NCBI GenBank assembly: GCA_004555205.1
Contig: SFIY01000025.1
Span: 1 to 40,132, forward strand
Source: Clostridiales bacterium
Lineage (GTDB): Bacteria > Bacillota > Clostridia > Oscillospirales > Oscillospiraceae
DNA length: 40,132 bases
Reading direction: 5' to 3'
Shown here piece by piece: positions 23,001 through 31,918 of the stretch. A model generated the notes under the pieces. The model was not told the origin of the DNA. It searched no databases and was given only the letters and a program-made list of their open reading frames with translations. A program made the position numbers and the translations under genes. Within the stretch, counting starts at the first letter, position 1. Each line of letters opens with the position of its first letter.

Positions 23001-23275
23001 CGGAGGTAACGCTGCATTGCGGTGACAGCTGCTCCGTCAGGTGCCTGGGACATGCCACAGGTGCGCCGGATGTGTGTGCGGCGGTCAGCTGCCTGATGTA
23101 TACGGCGGCGGGCTGGCTGCACAACACGCAGGAGGCGGAGCTTGTGCATGAAAAGCTGGAAAGCGGGGACGCATACCTCAGATGGCACGGCGGGAAGTGG
23201 CTGTATGACCTGCTGAAAATAGGATTTTTGCAGCTGGAAAAGATGGCGCCGGAAAAAATTTCTGTAAAATTTTGA
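22997..23275 (+). CDS. prp: Prp-type cysteine protease, putative head-maturation protease
   Basis: 92 residues; ATGA overlap with the portal gene. The motif LGHATGAPDVCAAVSCLMYT carries the His (H19) and Cys (C27) of the ribosomal-processing cysteine protease Prp family, with a loop about four residues shorter than in the Staphylococcus enzyme. Host Prp trims ribosomal protein L27 and is known to trim scaffold and capsid proteins of phage 80alpha. Here the phage carries its own copy between portal and scaffold. Scaffold and capsid each have a matching LxLF[D/E]G sequence near their N-termini, so these are the likely substrates (inference). Confidence 0.75.
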   Translation: MTEVTLHCGDSCSVRCLGHATGAPDVCAAVSCLMYTAAGWLHNTQEAELVHEKLESGDAYLRWHGGKWLYDLLKIGFLQLEKMAPEKISVKF

Positions 23276-23421
23276 AAATTCCACTTTTAAGTGGAAAAAC
23301 AGAAAAAATCAATGTTACTGTGGGAGGTGCAGAGGCGAAACTCTGCCCCTCCCCTTTTGTTCCGGTCGGGGTGGCTGCGGTTATGAGACGCTGCCATTCC
23401 GCCCGGAACAGGGACGCCACA
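23268..23421 (+). repeat. Repeated dyad-plus-terminator cassette, copy B
   Basis: AATTTTGAAAATTCCACTT and the dyad TTCCACTT-TT-AAGTGGAA (23279-23296), then a GCGAA-loop terminator (23322-23358) and a longer imperfect hairpin (TTCCGGTCGGGGTGGC with GCCATTCCGCCCGGAA). It matches copy A at 18683-18820 in order and in much of its sequence. It begins at the stop codon of the Prp gene. Confidence 0.6.
23322..23358 (+). terminator. Rho-independent terminator after prp
   Basis: Stem GGGAGGTGCAGAG (23322-23334) with CTCTGCCCCTCCC (23341-23353), 12 of 13 pairs, loop GCGAAA, then CTTTTG. The T-tract is short, so partial read-through into the scaffold and capsid genes is likely. Confidence 0.65.
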
Positions 23422-23459
23422 CGGGAGCGATATGCCCGCGCATTTTAAGGAGGAACGAT

Positions 23460-24407
23460 ATGTACCTTTACGACATGACCCTCTGTCTGTTTGAGGGCGG
23501 CGATGGGGCGACAGCCGCCACCGCACAGGGCGAGACACAGGCAAGCGCTGGTAACACCCGCCAGAGCAAAACGGGCGCGCTGGACAACGTAAAGTACGGC
23601 AAGCAGCCGGAAAGCGAGGTACAGCAGGAACAGCCTGACGCCGGGGCTGAGAAGGTAAAGGACGTGGAATCCACGTCCGACGCGCTGGAAGCCAAGAAAA
23701 AGGCTTTCCGTGAGCTGATCAACGGCGAATACAAAGACCTCTACACACAGGAGACGCAGAGAATGATCGACCGTCGCTTCAAGGAGGCACGGGAGATGGA
23801 ACAGCGGATGAAGTCATACCAGCCGGTGTTGGACACGCTGATGGAGCGGTACAACATCCAGGACGGGGACGCAAAGCGTCTGCTTGAGGCCGTGGACAAC
23901 GATCATGCGTACTGGAGCGAGGCCGCAGAGGAAGCAGGAATGAGCGAAGACCAGTACAAAGAATTCCGGAAGCTGAAGCGGGAGAACGCCGAGCTGCTGA
24001 GAAGCCAGCAGGAGCAGCAGCGGAATGATTTCTTCCGCGCGCAGGGCGAGAAGTGGTACAAGGAGGCGGAGGCCATGAAGGGCAACCCCATGTACCAGAG
24101 CTTCGACCTGATGCAGGAGCTTCAGAATCCCGACTTCCTGAATCTGCTGAAGGCAGGCACACCGGTGGAGCACGCATACCGTGTTCTGCACTTTGACGAG
24201 CTGATGGGCAATGCGGTACAGGCCGCAGCCGCCAGCACGGAGAAAAAGGTGGCCGACAATGTACGGGCAAAGGGCAACCGCCCCGCCGAAAACGGAATCA
24301 GCTCCAACAGCGCGTTTGTCACAAAAACCGACCCCTCGAAGCTGACGAGAGCAGACTTTGAGGAGATCGAGCGGAGAGTAGCAAGAGGCGAACGCATTTC
24401 CTTCTGA
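23460..24407 (+). CDS. Scaffolding protein
   Basis: 315 residues; AAGGAGG before the ATG. Starts MYLYDMTLCLFEGGDGA, then a low-complexity Gly/Ala/Gln/Glu stretch (20-80), a long charged coiled coil (about 95-190) and a basic C-terminus (LTRADFEEIERRVARGERIS). Layout and position between portal and capsid are those of podovirus scaffolds. The LCLFEG at 8-13 resembles a Prp cleavage site. Confidence 0.85.
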   Translation: MYLYDMTLCLFEGGDGATAATAQGETQASAGNTRQSKTGALDNVKYGKQPESEVQQEQPDAGAEKVKDVESTSDALEAKKKAFRELINGEYKDLYTQETQRMIDRRFKEAREMEQRMKSYQPVLDTLMERYNIQDGDAKRLLEAVDNDHAYWSEAAEEAGMSEDQYKEFRKLKRENAELLRSQQEQQRNDFFRAQGEKWYKEAEAMKGNPMYQSFDLMQELQNPDFLNLLKAGTPVEHAYRVLHFDELMGNAVQAAAASTEKKVADNVRAKGNRPAENGISSNSAFVTKTDPSKLTRADFEEIERRVARGERISF

Positions 24408-24443
24408 TCTACGCTCCGCAGCGATATGCTGAAAGGAGCAAAT

Positions 24444-25688
24444 ATGAATACTATTTACAACGATCTGTACCTGATGCCCGTGGTGCTGAACCTGTTTGAC
24501 GGTTACACCAACACCACACTGGATGCCGGTCTGAGCGACGAGATGAAGACGTATTACAGCATGCGTCTGATCAATCTGGCCGAGCCTGAGCTGATCCACG
24601 ATCAGTTCGCCCAGAAGCATCCCATCCCTAAGAACAGCGGCAAGACCATCGAGTTCCGCAAGTACGACAGCCTGCCCAAGGCGCTCACTCCCCTGACCGA
24701 AGGTGTGACCCCCGCCGGTCAGAAGCTGAGCATGGGCGTGATCACCGCCACCATCAAGCAGTACGGCGGATTCATCGAGCTGTCCGACATCCTGGATCTG
24801 ACGGCCATTGACAACAACCTGGTGCAGGCCACCCGCCTGCTGGCGTCTCAGGCTGGCCGTACAGCCGATACAATCACCCGCGAGGTGCTGGCAGGCGGCA
24901 CCAACGTGGTGTTCTCCGGCGGAAAGACCAACCGCGCCTCTCTGGTGGGCGGCAGCACCACCGAGGCGGACAACTGCTATCTGACCGTGGACGACATCCG
25001 CAGAGCTGTCCGCGCACTGAAGGTCATGAACGCGCAGAAGATCAACGGCTACTTTGCCGGTATCATCCATCCGGACGTGGCCTATGACCTGATGAACGAC
25101 AAGAAGTGGGTGGACGTGAAGACCTATTCCGACCCCGACGGCATCTACGAAGGCGAAATCGGCAAGATCGAGGGCGTCCGTTTCGTGGAGACCACCGAGG
25201 CGAAGATCTTCCACGGCGCTGACCTGGCGTCCAACTCCCGCACGCTGAAGGTTGCCGATACGGTGTCGTCCAGCACCACCGTCAAGTTCAGCGGCGGTAA
25301 CGTAGAGGCGGGCGCACTGGTGGGACGTATGGTCACCATCGGCAGCAACACCGTTCAGGTGACGGCCAACACCACCAGCCAGATGACCGTGGAAAAGGCC
25401 ATCTCGGCATCTGCCAACGATGTGATCTATCCCGGCGAGGGCGGCAAGGATGGCCGCGACGTGTACTCCACGCTGATCCTCGGCGCGGACGCCTACGGCG
25501 TGACGGAGCTGGAGGGCGGCGGCCTGCAGCACATTGTGAAGCAGCTTGGCTCCTCCGGCACCGCCGACCCGCTGAACCAGCGCGCCACCGCAGGCTGGAA
25601 GCTGACCAAGGTGGCCGAGCGTCTTGTTGAGCAGTACATGGTTCGTATCGAATCCGCCTCTACCTTTGAGAGCGGCAGCATGAACTAA
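24444..25688 (+). CDS. Major capsid protein, N4-gp56 family
   Basis: 414 residues; AAAGGAG five bases before the ATG. LSDEMKTYYSMRLINLAEPE, HDQFAQKHPIPKNSGKTIEF, KALTPLTEGVTP and QYGGFIELSDILDLTAIDNN are hallmarks of the N4-gp56-type capsid. A small beta insertion (about 270-325, Thr/Val/Ser rich) precedes the conserved YSTLILGADAYGVTEL. The N-terminal VLNLFDG (14-20) is similar to a Prp site and to the scaffold N-terminus. Confidence 0.92.
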   Translation: MNTIYNDLYLMPVVLNLFDGYTNTTLDAGLSDEMKTYYSMRLINLAEPELIHDQFAQKHPIPKNSGKTIEFRKYDSLPKALTPLTEGVTPAGQKLSMGVITATIKQYGGFIELSDILDLTAIDNNLVQATRLLASQAGRTADTITREVLAGGTNVVFSGGKTNRASLVGGSTTEADNCYLTVDDIRRAVRALKVMNAQKINGYFAGIIHPDVAYDLMNDKKWVDVKTYSDPDGIYEGEIGKIEGVRFVETTEAKIFHGADLASNSRTLKVADTVSSSTTVKFSGGNVEAGALVGRMVTIGSNTVQVTANTTSQMTVEKAISASANDVIYPGEGGKDGRDVYSTLILGADAYGVTELEGGGLQHIVKQLGSSGTADPLNQRATAGWKLTKVAERLVEQYMVRIESASTFESGSMN

Positions 25689-25695
25689 CCACATA

Positions 25696-25721
25696 GCGGA
25701 GGGGGCGCTGTCCCCCTCCGC
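25696..25721 (+). terminator. Hairpin after the capsid gene (attenuator candidate)
   Basis: Perfect 10-bp stem GCGGAGGGGG / CCCCCTCCGC with a 6-nt loop, no T-run. It probably protects the abundant capsid mRNA 3' end or partly reduces downstream transcription. Confidence 0.45.
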
Positions 25722-25743
25722 ACGGACAAAAGGAGAAATGAAC

Positions 25744-26133
25744 ATGGCAGAGAAGAAACCGAGAACCCCGGAGGACATGGAAAAGGCTCTGGCCGCAGCG
25801 AATGAAGCGCTGGAGCAGGCCAGAAAAGAGGCCGAGGAGGCCAAGAGCGCCGCGAAGGAAGCGGAGGCGATGATGAAGGGCATGTCCGCCAAGGACACGG
25901 AGGATGACGGCATGGTTTCCTTCTTCGCGTTCAAGGACGACGGAAAGTACAAGGACGACATTGTGGTGGGGCTGAACGGCAAGATCTATCGCATCCAGCG
26001 CGGCAAGTATGTCCGCATTCCCAAGGATGTGTATGACATCATCCGGCAGTCTATGGCGCAGGACGCGGCGACGGCTGAGTATCTGGAGAGCAAGAGCCGG
26101 GAATACGAGGCCGTCAAGCAGCAGCTGAACTGA
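25744..26133 (+). CDS. Uncharacterised head-module protein
   Basis: 129 residues from the ATG at 25744 (AAAGGAG eight bases upstream; the ATG at 25738 is too close). Residues 10-55 form an Ala/Glu/Lys coiled coil. Residues 60-100 are a compact beta unit (SFFAFKDDGKYKDDIVVGLN, then GKYVRIPKDVYDII). Follows the capsid gene; perhaps a head decoration or completion protein. Confidence 0.65.
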   Translation: MAEKKPRTPEDMEKALAAANEALEQARKEAEEAKSAAKEAEAMMKGMSAKDTEDDGMVSFFAFKDDGKYKDDIVVGLNGKIYRIQRGKYVRIPKDVYDIIRQSMAQDAATAEYLESKSREYEAVKQQLN

Positions 26134-26173
26134 CAACTGCATACCACCGCGAGACACGAAAAACAGCTGTGAC

Positions 26174-26228
26174 ACGGCGCAGCAAGCGCAGGAGAACGCA
26201 ATTCCCCAGGCTTGCTGTGCCGTTTTTT
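26174..26228 (+). terminator. Strong terminator closing the head operon
   Basis: 14-bp stem ACGGCGCAGCAAGC (26174-26187) with GCTTGCTGTGCCGT (26210-26223), one wobble, followed by a T6 run. It separates head genes from the fibre genes, which therefore need read-through or their own promoter. Confidence 0.85.
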
Positions 26229-26248
26229 CAGCGGAAAGGACACAGGGC

Positions 26249-27994
26249 ATGATAAGGACAATTCCCCTGAAAATCCAGAACGAATATATCACCGGCGACA
26301 AGGGCATGATCGGCGCTGCCGGGAGCCACAACGATGTTATTCTCCGCATGGAGTTCTCCGGCATGTGGGACGGCCTGACAAAAATGGTGCAGTTCCGCGA
26401 TGCGCTGGGGGAAGCCACGATAGAGGTGCTTCTGACCGCTGACATGCTGGAGGCGGACGATACCAGCGTGTATCTTGTGCCGGTGCCCAATGGGGCGAAA
26501 AAGTATGCCGGTGAAATGACGCTGTGCATCAAGGGTGCTGCGGTGTCCGCGCAGAAGGAGACACGGGCAACGCTGGCTGTGTACGGCCGATTCACAGTGG
26601 CGGAGAGCAAATGGAGCGCCGAAGCGGAGACAGAGGCGGATGTACCTGCATCTAACGTGGAGCAGCTGCAAGGGCAGATCGACAACGTGCTTGCCACCAT
26701 CGTGTACGCGCGAAAGGCGGCAACGGAGGCGGCAAAAAGCGCAGAAGGCGCGGCATTGTCACAGTCCCGTGCACAGACTTCTGAGCAATACGCGGGTGAA
26801 TATGCGCAAGACGCTGCTGACAGCGCAACCGCAGCGGCAAACAGCGCAGCAAGCGCATCTGACAGCGCAGCATCTGCGGCGGATAGCATCAAGCACGCGC
26901 CCCGCATCAACGCCAACGGTAAGTGGGAACTATGGGACGCAACGAAGAATGTGTATGTGGCCACCGAGTATACAGCCATAGGCAAGGATGGGACACGCGG
27001 TCTGGGATGGTATCAGTACGTCGTGACGACCTCAAATCTACAGATCTATTCATGGACTGGATGGCCAACCGCTCCTAAATGGGGCGAGGGTGATTGGCTT
27101 TATGACCCCGACAATGGTAATGTCGGACTATGCACGGTTCGCATAGATAACGCGGACGGCAGCGGCAACGCCAACATTACCTATAAGGGAACACTCAAAG
27201 GCACCGACGGCACCACACCCCACATTGGTTCTAACGGAAACTGGTTTTTGGGCGAAACGGACACCGGTGTGAAGGCGGCGGCTGAGGCTGCCACGCATGA
27301 AACGGCGGGCATTGTGAAGCCCAACTACGATTTTGACATCGCTGAAGATGGGACGCTGAGCCTTTACAAGGCCATCGCGGTCAACTCCCTGACGCTGAAC
27401 AAAGACGCTGTGTATGAGATCGGAACCGCGGTAACGGGGCTTGATGCGGCGTGGGTACTGAACAAGACACCGGCGGAGCAGACCATTACCGTGCCCGAGT
27501 ACGCCGTGACCATTGAGAACATCGGCGCGGATGTACGGAGCACCACGGGATTGACCGGCAGCGCTGCGACCCAGTGGAACGGGGTAAAAACGCAGGAGAA
27601 AACCTCCGGTACGCTCGCGGTTGTGCTGACCGTCAAGGATGATCGTGGGGCGGCAGCGTCGAAAACTGCCCGCATCCAGTGGCTGAACGGTGTGTATACC
27701 GGCGCGGCGGAAGCGCCGGCTACCATCGACAGCGCGTTTATCCTGACACTGACAAAGTCGCTGCAAAGCGGCAAAGGCAAGATGTTTACCGTCAATGCGT
27801 CGACTGGCGCATATATCTGGTACGCCTGTCCCGTGAGCTACGGCACCCCCAATTTCAATGTGGGCGGCTTTGACGGCGGCTTCTCGCTGGCAGCGACCTT
27901 CGGCTTTACTAATTCTTCCGGATACACAGAGGAGTATCAGGTGTGGCGCAGCGACAACGCCGGGCTGGGCAGCACCACCGTGGTGGTGAGCTAA
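26249..27994 (+). CDS. Fibre protein with Ala-rich coiled-coil shaft
   Basis: 581 residues; AAAGGA nine bases upstream. Residues 1-120 are a beta-rich base (RTIPLKIQNEYITGDKG). Residues about 135-215 are an Ala/Ser/Gln coiled coil with repeated AADSA-type units. Next come Gly-rich KDGTRGLGWYQYV and GTDGTTPHIGSNGNWFLGET segments typical of phage fibre necks, then a beta-rich tip. Probably a trimeric host-binding head or tail fibre. Which host sugar it binds cannot be read from sequence. Confidence 0.75.
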   Translation: MIRTIPLKIQNEYITGDKGMIGAAGSHNDVILRMEFSGMWDGLTKMVQFRDALGEATIEVLLTADMLEADDTSVYLVPVPNGAKKYAGEMTLCIKGAAVSAQKETRATLAVYGRFTVAESKWSAEAETEADVPASNVEQLQGQIDNVLATIVYARKAATEAAKSAEGAALSQSRAQTSEQYAGEYAQDAADSATAAANSAASASDSAASAADSIKHAPRINANGKWELWDATKNVYVATEYTAIGKDGTRGLGWYQYVVTTSNLQIYSWTGWPTAPKWGEGDWLYDPDNGNVGLCTVRIDNADGSGNANITYKGTLKGTDGTTPHIGSNGNWFLGETDTGVKAAAEAATHETAGIVKPNYDFDIAEDGTLSLYKAIAVNSLTLNKDAVYEIGTAVTGLDAAWVLNKTPAEQTITVPEYAVTIENIGADVRSTTGLTGSAATQWNGVKTQEKTSGTLAVVLTVKDDRGAAASKTARIQWLNGVYTGAAEAPATIDSAFILTLTKSLQSGKGKMFTVNASTGAYIWYACPVSYGTPNFNVGGFDGGFSLAATFGFTNSSGYTEEYQVWRSDNAGLGSTTVVVS

Positions 27995-28007
27995 GGAGGT
28001 GCAGAGA

Positions 28008-28220
28008 ATGGCATACAACGGAAGCATTGAACTGATCTCCGGGCTGAAGCCCAAGAACAACGGCGATTTTCCGCTGGTAAACGCACCGGACGTGCAGGTG
28101 GACGAGGACGGCACGCGGCTGCCCGCTAAGCTGGCCAAGATCACGGAGGTGCAGAGTGTGGACGCGCTGCCGGCAAACCCCGACCCCAATGTGCTGTATC
28201 TGATCCGCGAGGAGGAATGA
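28008..28220 (+). CDS. Small fibre-associated protein
   Basis: 70 residues; AAGGAGG before the ATG. NGSIELISGLKPKNNGDFPL, then VDALPANPDPNVLYLIREEE. The last part resembles short fibre-linked segments of Clostridia phages. Possibly an adaptor or the N-terminal module of the following fibre protein. Confidence 0.65.
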   Translation: MAYNGSIELISGLKPKNNGDFPLVNAPDVQVDEDGTRLPAKLAKITEVQSVDALPANPDPNVLYLIREEE

Positions 28221-28223
28221 CCG

Positions 28224-29372
28224 ATGATCTATCTCAACGGGCAGATCGGTGCGGTGTATCTGGGAGGTCATTACCACAGTGAGGTGTATCTGGGCAGCGT
28301 GCTGGTGTGGAGTGGGGTCAAGAAGATTCCCGGTGAAGCCCACGCGCAGCTGGCCTTTGAGAACACGGCGGATGGCGTGGCGGTGGTTCTGCTGCCGGGG
28401 AACGTAGTAGGAACACTGTCGTTAGGTGCGGCAGCACTGGGCATCGCAACACAGGTTATTGCACCGGAAGCAACGGCAGTTGTCCGCGCTGAAACTGATG
28501 CTGCTGCCGAAGAGGGCACTGCTTCAGATGGCGCAGCGCAGCAGGGTCTTGAATTATCTACGGGAGCTGACGGCGACGCGATAACCACGGAGCATGGTGC
28601 GGCTGGGCAAAGTGTAACCCTGCACACGCCAAAACCGCCCGGGGAAGATATTTCTGTCGAGAATAGCAATTCAGGACAACTGCTGGACTTGCTTACTCCG
28701 CATCCTCTTTCCGATGCCGTTTTTTATAAAGACGATGTTTCCGGGCAAGTGCTTGGGCTGCATGCGCCAAAACCACCCGGAGATGATGCTTTTGTCAAGA
28801 ACGGTGAACCTATTGAAATTGACGTTGCCCTGAATACGCCATCTGTGCCGGCGCAAGGTGTCATCGTAGAAAAAGACCATCTGACTCTTGGCTTGCAGAT
28901 TGACACGGACTATTCCACGGGTGATGTGGTCAACGCATCTGACGCAGCAAGCACAGCGCAGATAAAGGTTTCTGCTGCGCCAACAGCACCGGGAGACTGT
29001 ATTGTTGTTGAAGGAGCAACTGAAGCGCAAACCGAAATGTCTGCGAGTGCTGTACCCGGTGATGCAGCTGGCACCTCTGTAACTGGTCAATCGGGCCTAA
29101 ATGTTAGTACAGAAGGTATCGGCGGTACGGCAACACCCACAGAAGCGCAGAGCATTGAGCAGCTGAAAGCCAAAGCGCAAGTTGAGCCGGGAGTGCTGGG
29201 CGTGATGGCAGCAACGACGGATGAAAAGGCAGCATTTGCAAGCCAAGTGGTTGGCAAGGCGGTGGGTTGGATCGACCCGGTACAATCCGAAAAGTTGCTG
29301 TATGTTAGGCAGGTGTATAGCGCTGCTGTAAAGCAGGATGGCGTGCTTGGAAACATTTTGGAGGTAACGTGA
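28224..29372 (+). CDS. Fibre-type protein with about seven 23-residue repeats
   Basis: 382 residues; GAGGAGGAATGACCG upstream. The N-terminus (IYLNGQIGAVYLGGHYHSEV) is an attachment-like beta unit. From about residue 125 to 290, units near 23 residues repeat, for example GQSVTLHTPKPPGEDISVEN and GQVLGLHAPKPPGDDAFVKN, then increasingly degenerate copies. Codons differ between copies, so the duplication is old. The tail (YVRQVYSAAVKQDGVLGNIL) is conserved-looking. Probably a surface fibre. Confidence 0.65.
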   Translation: MIYLNGQIGAVYLGGHYHSEVYLGSVLVWSGVKKIPGEAHAQLAFENTADGVAVVLLPGNVVGTLSLGAAALGIATQVIAPEATAVVRAETDAAAEEGTASDGAAQQGLELSTGADGDAITTEHGAAGQSVTLHTPKPPGEDISVENSNSGQLLDLLTPHPLSDAVFYKDDVSGQVLGLHAPKPPGDDAFVKNGEPIEIDVALNTPSVPAQGVIVEKDHLTLGLQIDTDYSTGDVVNASDAASTAQIKVSAAPTAPGDCIVVEGATEAQTEMSASAVPGDAAGTSVTGQSGLNVSTEGIGGTATPTEAQSIEQLKAKAQVEPGVLGVMAATTDEKAAFASQVVGKAVGWIDPVQSEKLLYVRQVYSAAVKQDGVLGNILEVT

Positions 29373-31120
29373 TGGGCGCAAACATTAAACTGAAAGACCT
29401 ATACGACGAAGAGCAGACCTACGATAATATTGGTACAGTGTCCGTTCCAAAGGCAGATGGCAGTGGCAGCGAGTTCTACGTAAAGCGTCCCGTTATCAAC
29501 TACGCGCTGCTTGACCCGCCTACGCACGAGTTGACAATATCTTCCGGGAATAACGAGGTCGTAGCTTGGAACATTGGGGATGGATTGCTTTTTGACGATG
29601 TTGAGAATGATAAAGGTAATTTCCTTGCTTTGGTGTACGGCCCCCGAGAGGGCAAAACCACAAAACCCTTTGTGTATATGAACGTTGGGAAATACACTGC
29701 CGGTCTTTCTGTCAACTCGAAAGGAAATGCCCTCGTTATTTATCTATACGAGGAAGTAGCGGGCACAGTTCTGCAAGAAATTATCGGGTATGAAGGTGCG
29801 GCAAACTTTACCGCACAGATCGGGTGGGGACAACTGTTGATCGACGACAGCGACAATGTGACCGGTTACGCCAAGATCAATGACTCGTCCGCTGTGTCTA
29901 TCGGAGTAGAGCAACCGAACCAAATAGGAAGTGCAGCGAACTTCTACGCCCTGCTGTCCGAGGTAACGCAGGACACCCAGAGCGTGGATGTGACGGAGAA
30001 CGGAGCGCAGACCATTGTACCCACGGCGGGCAAAAGCGGCATCCGCAAGGTAGCGCTGAATATCAATGTGCCGTCATCTGGAGGCAATTTGCAGGAGAAG
30101 TCGGTGTCCATCACCTCCAACGGCACCACGGAGGTAACGCCGGATGCGGGGTATGATGGCCTGAGCAAGGTAAATGCAGTGGTCAATGTGGCAGGAGGTG
30201 GAGGCAGCGACTATTACCTGCTGCAAAATCCGACTGGAACGATGCCAACATACCCCAACTCAAGCAAAGTATTTGCACACGCAGATGCTGTCATTGCATC
30301 GGGTTTTAAGCCGTACATTTACAGCTTTGGCAACGCTAATGCTAATGAGTCTTATGGCATCCCCGGCACGACGATGATTGATTTTCGTTTCAAAGAACCG
30401 ACTGCCGATAGCTACGCCAACCGCATCCTGTTTATAAACAGCGCTTCGGCAGCAACGCTTTCTCAGGACATTCTTCAACTGTTTCTTGGAAGTTCGTGGA
30501 CGTTTGGGGCTATGACGCTGGCTGTCGGATGGAACGTTTGCACATTTACTGTTGATGATAGTGGTACAACTACGGCAGCTACCTGCACAGCAACGACGAT
30601 AGATGCCATCAATATGACGCTGCAAGGCTACGGCGGTATTCCAAAAAACAACTTCGACTGGGCTGAAATGGATGCGTATACGCTGTCTTTCTTTAAGGAC
30701 GCGGCGGAACCGGCAGGGGCAGACGCAAAATCGTGGGTTTTCACAAATGGCGTAGCATCTATATCTCAAGCGGATTTTAACAAGTATTTAGCACCCGGCG
30801 TCGTAGCTTCTATTTTCATCAACGTGCCGCTTGAACCAGTTGGCGGTACAGGATACTCGCAAATGCCAAATGTAATGCGCTCTGAAATCAGTGACGGAAG
30901 TGCGCAGTTAGTTTTTGCAGGGGAAGAATATTCTCTTGATGAGACTGCCGACCCTAAAATATTGACTCCTACCGTAAGCGGATTTGGAATTATCAGCAGA
31001 GCGAGTGCAGACGCAGATTTTGTTTTGAGCTATGTCAATGCTTTTGGAAATACAATTACGCCTGCTTTTACTTCCAACGGAGTGCAGGTCACGTTGTACG
31101 CGCAACTCCTGCAATTATAG
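29372..31120 (+). CDS. Fibre or baseplate-type protein, C-terminal beta domains
   Basis: 582 residues; ATG overlaps the previous stop by one base, GGAGG seven bases upstream. N-terminal GANIKLKDLYDEEQTYDNIG. Central repeats of the kind found in many Firmicutes phage fibres: EVTQDTQSVDVTENGAQTIV, then a unit running from SVSITSNGTTEVTPDAGYDG into LSKVNAVVNV. A large C-terminal beta domain follows. Likely a receptor-binding protein. Confidence 0.7.
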   Translation: MGANIKLKDLYDEEQTYDNIGTVSVPKADGSGSEFYVKRPVINYALLDPPTHELTISSGNNEVVAWNIGDGLLFDDVENDKGNFLALVYGPREGKTTKPFVYMNVGKYTAGLSVNSKGNALVIYLYEEVAGTVLQEIIGYEGAANFTAQIGWGQLLIDDSDNVTGYAKINDSSAVSIGVEQPNQIGSAANFYALLSEVTQDTQSVDVTENGAQTIVPTAGKSGIRKVALNINVPSSGGNLQEKSVSITSNGTTEVTPDAGYDGLSKVNAVVNVAGGGGSDYYLLQNPTGTMPTYPNSSKVFAHADAVIASGFKPYIYSFGNANANESYGIPGTTMIDFRFKEPTADSYANRILFINSASAATLSQDILQLFLGSSWTFGAMTLAVGWNVCTFTVDDSGTTTAATCTATTIDAINMTLQGYGGIPKNNFDWAEMDAYTLSFFKDAAEPAGADAKSWVFTNGVASISQADFNKYLAPGVVASIFINVPLEPVGGTGYSQMPNVMRSEISDGSAQLVFAGEEYSLDETADPKILTPTVSGFGIISRASADADFVLSYVNAFGNTITPAFTSNGVQVTLYAQLLQL

Positions 31121-31208
31121 ACAAAAATTCAAAATCCCCGTAGATGACACAGGCACTCTGAAAGCAACAGAAGTAACAAACTAATTTTATAAAACGGAGG
31201 TAAAAACT

Positions 31209-31670
31209 ATGATCGCAACAGAAAGAGCAAACAGCATCCTGAACACCCTTCTGCGGGCGGGGTCAGCAACCGCCGGGGATGGGGCCACTGAGTTGCCCAA
31301 GTATCTTGGCTTCAGCTCTACCGAACCCACGTTGAATGGCTCCGGAGTCATTACAAATTTCACAGAGCCGGCAGCTTCTACCGGATATAGGCGCATCAAA
31401 ATGAATGCAGAGCATTCTTCTGCGCTTGACCCTGCTGAAAAGTCGGCCATTAAGAACAGCACGTACAACTTGGCCTTTCCTGTCCCGAACAAAGGCCAGC
31501 AATACGGCTCTGCAAAAGCTATCGGGTTTTTCGATACTGAAAGTGGCGGCACACCTTATTTCACTGCCATGCTGACGGCGGAGCAGACGCTGGGTCTGAA
31601 GACCACGCTGGTGATCTACAAAAACGACTTCAGCACCACCCTGACAGCCACGGAAACTGCCAGTGCGTAA
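31209..31670 (+). CDS. Tail-fibre family small protein
   Basis: 153 residues; GGAGGTAAAAACT before the ATG. The pattern ATERANSIL...YLGFSSTEPTLNGSG...FTEPAASTGYRRI, later AIGFFDTESGGTPYF, is shared by a widespread phage fibre-associated protein. Probably a structural tip or capping protein. Confidence 0.7.
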   Translation: MIATERANSILNTLLRAGSATAGDGATELPKYLGFSSTEPTLNGSGVITNFTEPAASTGYRRIKMNAEHSSALDPAEKSAIKNSTYNLAFPVPNKGQQYGSAKAIGFFDTESGGTPYFTAMLTAEQTLGLKTTLVIYKNDFSTTLTATETASA

Positions 31671-31905
31671 GGCTGTGGCGCTGTACCACCTGCTGCTGAC
31701 TGTTATCATTGGCGGTATCATCGCGCTGACGCTGTATGCGGGGATTTACTACCCACATACAGCGCAGCTACACGATGAGCGCCAGAAAATCGCGGCCAGC
31801 AGCGGTGAGGATACAGTAGACGCGCCGGGCGGTGCCGGAGAGATAAAAAGCACCCAGCCGGCGCTGTCACCCAAGACGGGCGGCAGTGAGCCGTGGTATG
31901 GGTGA
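31663..31905 (+). CDS. Single-TM protein opening the lysis cassette
   Basis: 80 residues from GTG, overlapping the previous gene by 8 bp. One transmembrane helix (about 10-30, HLLLTVIIGGIIALTLYAGI), then a polar Pro/Gly/Ser tail. No lipobox. It precedes two holin-like genes, so a lysis regulator is possible. Confidence 0.55.
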   Translation: MRKAVALYHLLLTVIIGGIIALTLYAGIYYPHTAQLHDERQKIAASSGEDTVDAPGGAGEIKSTQPALSPKTGGSEPWYG

Positions 31906-31918
31906 GAAAGGAGAGCGA

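Noticed and set aside
23814..25982. 722-codon open frame on the minus strand opposite scaffold and capsid
   Set aside because: Shadow frame created by the codon bias of the plus-strand genes. Product is Leu/His/Val/Arg rich without domain order, and the plus-strand products are clear.
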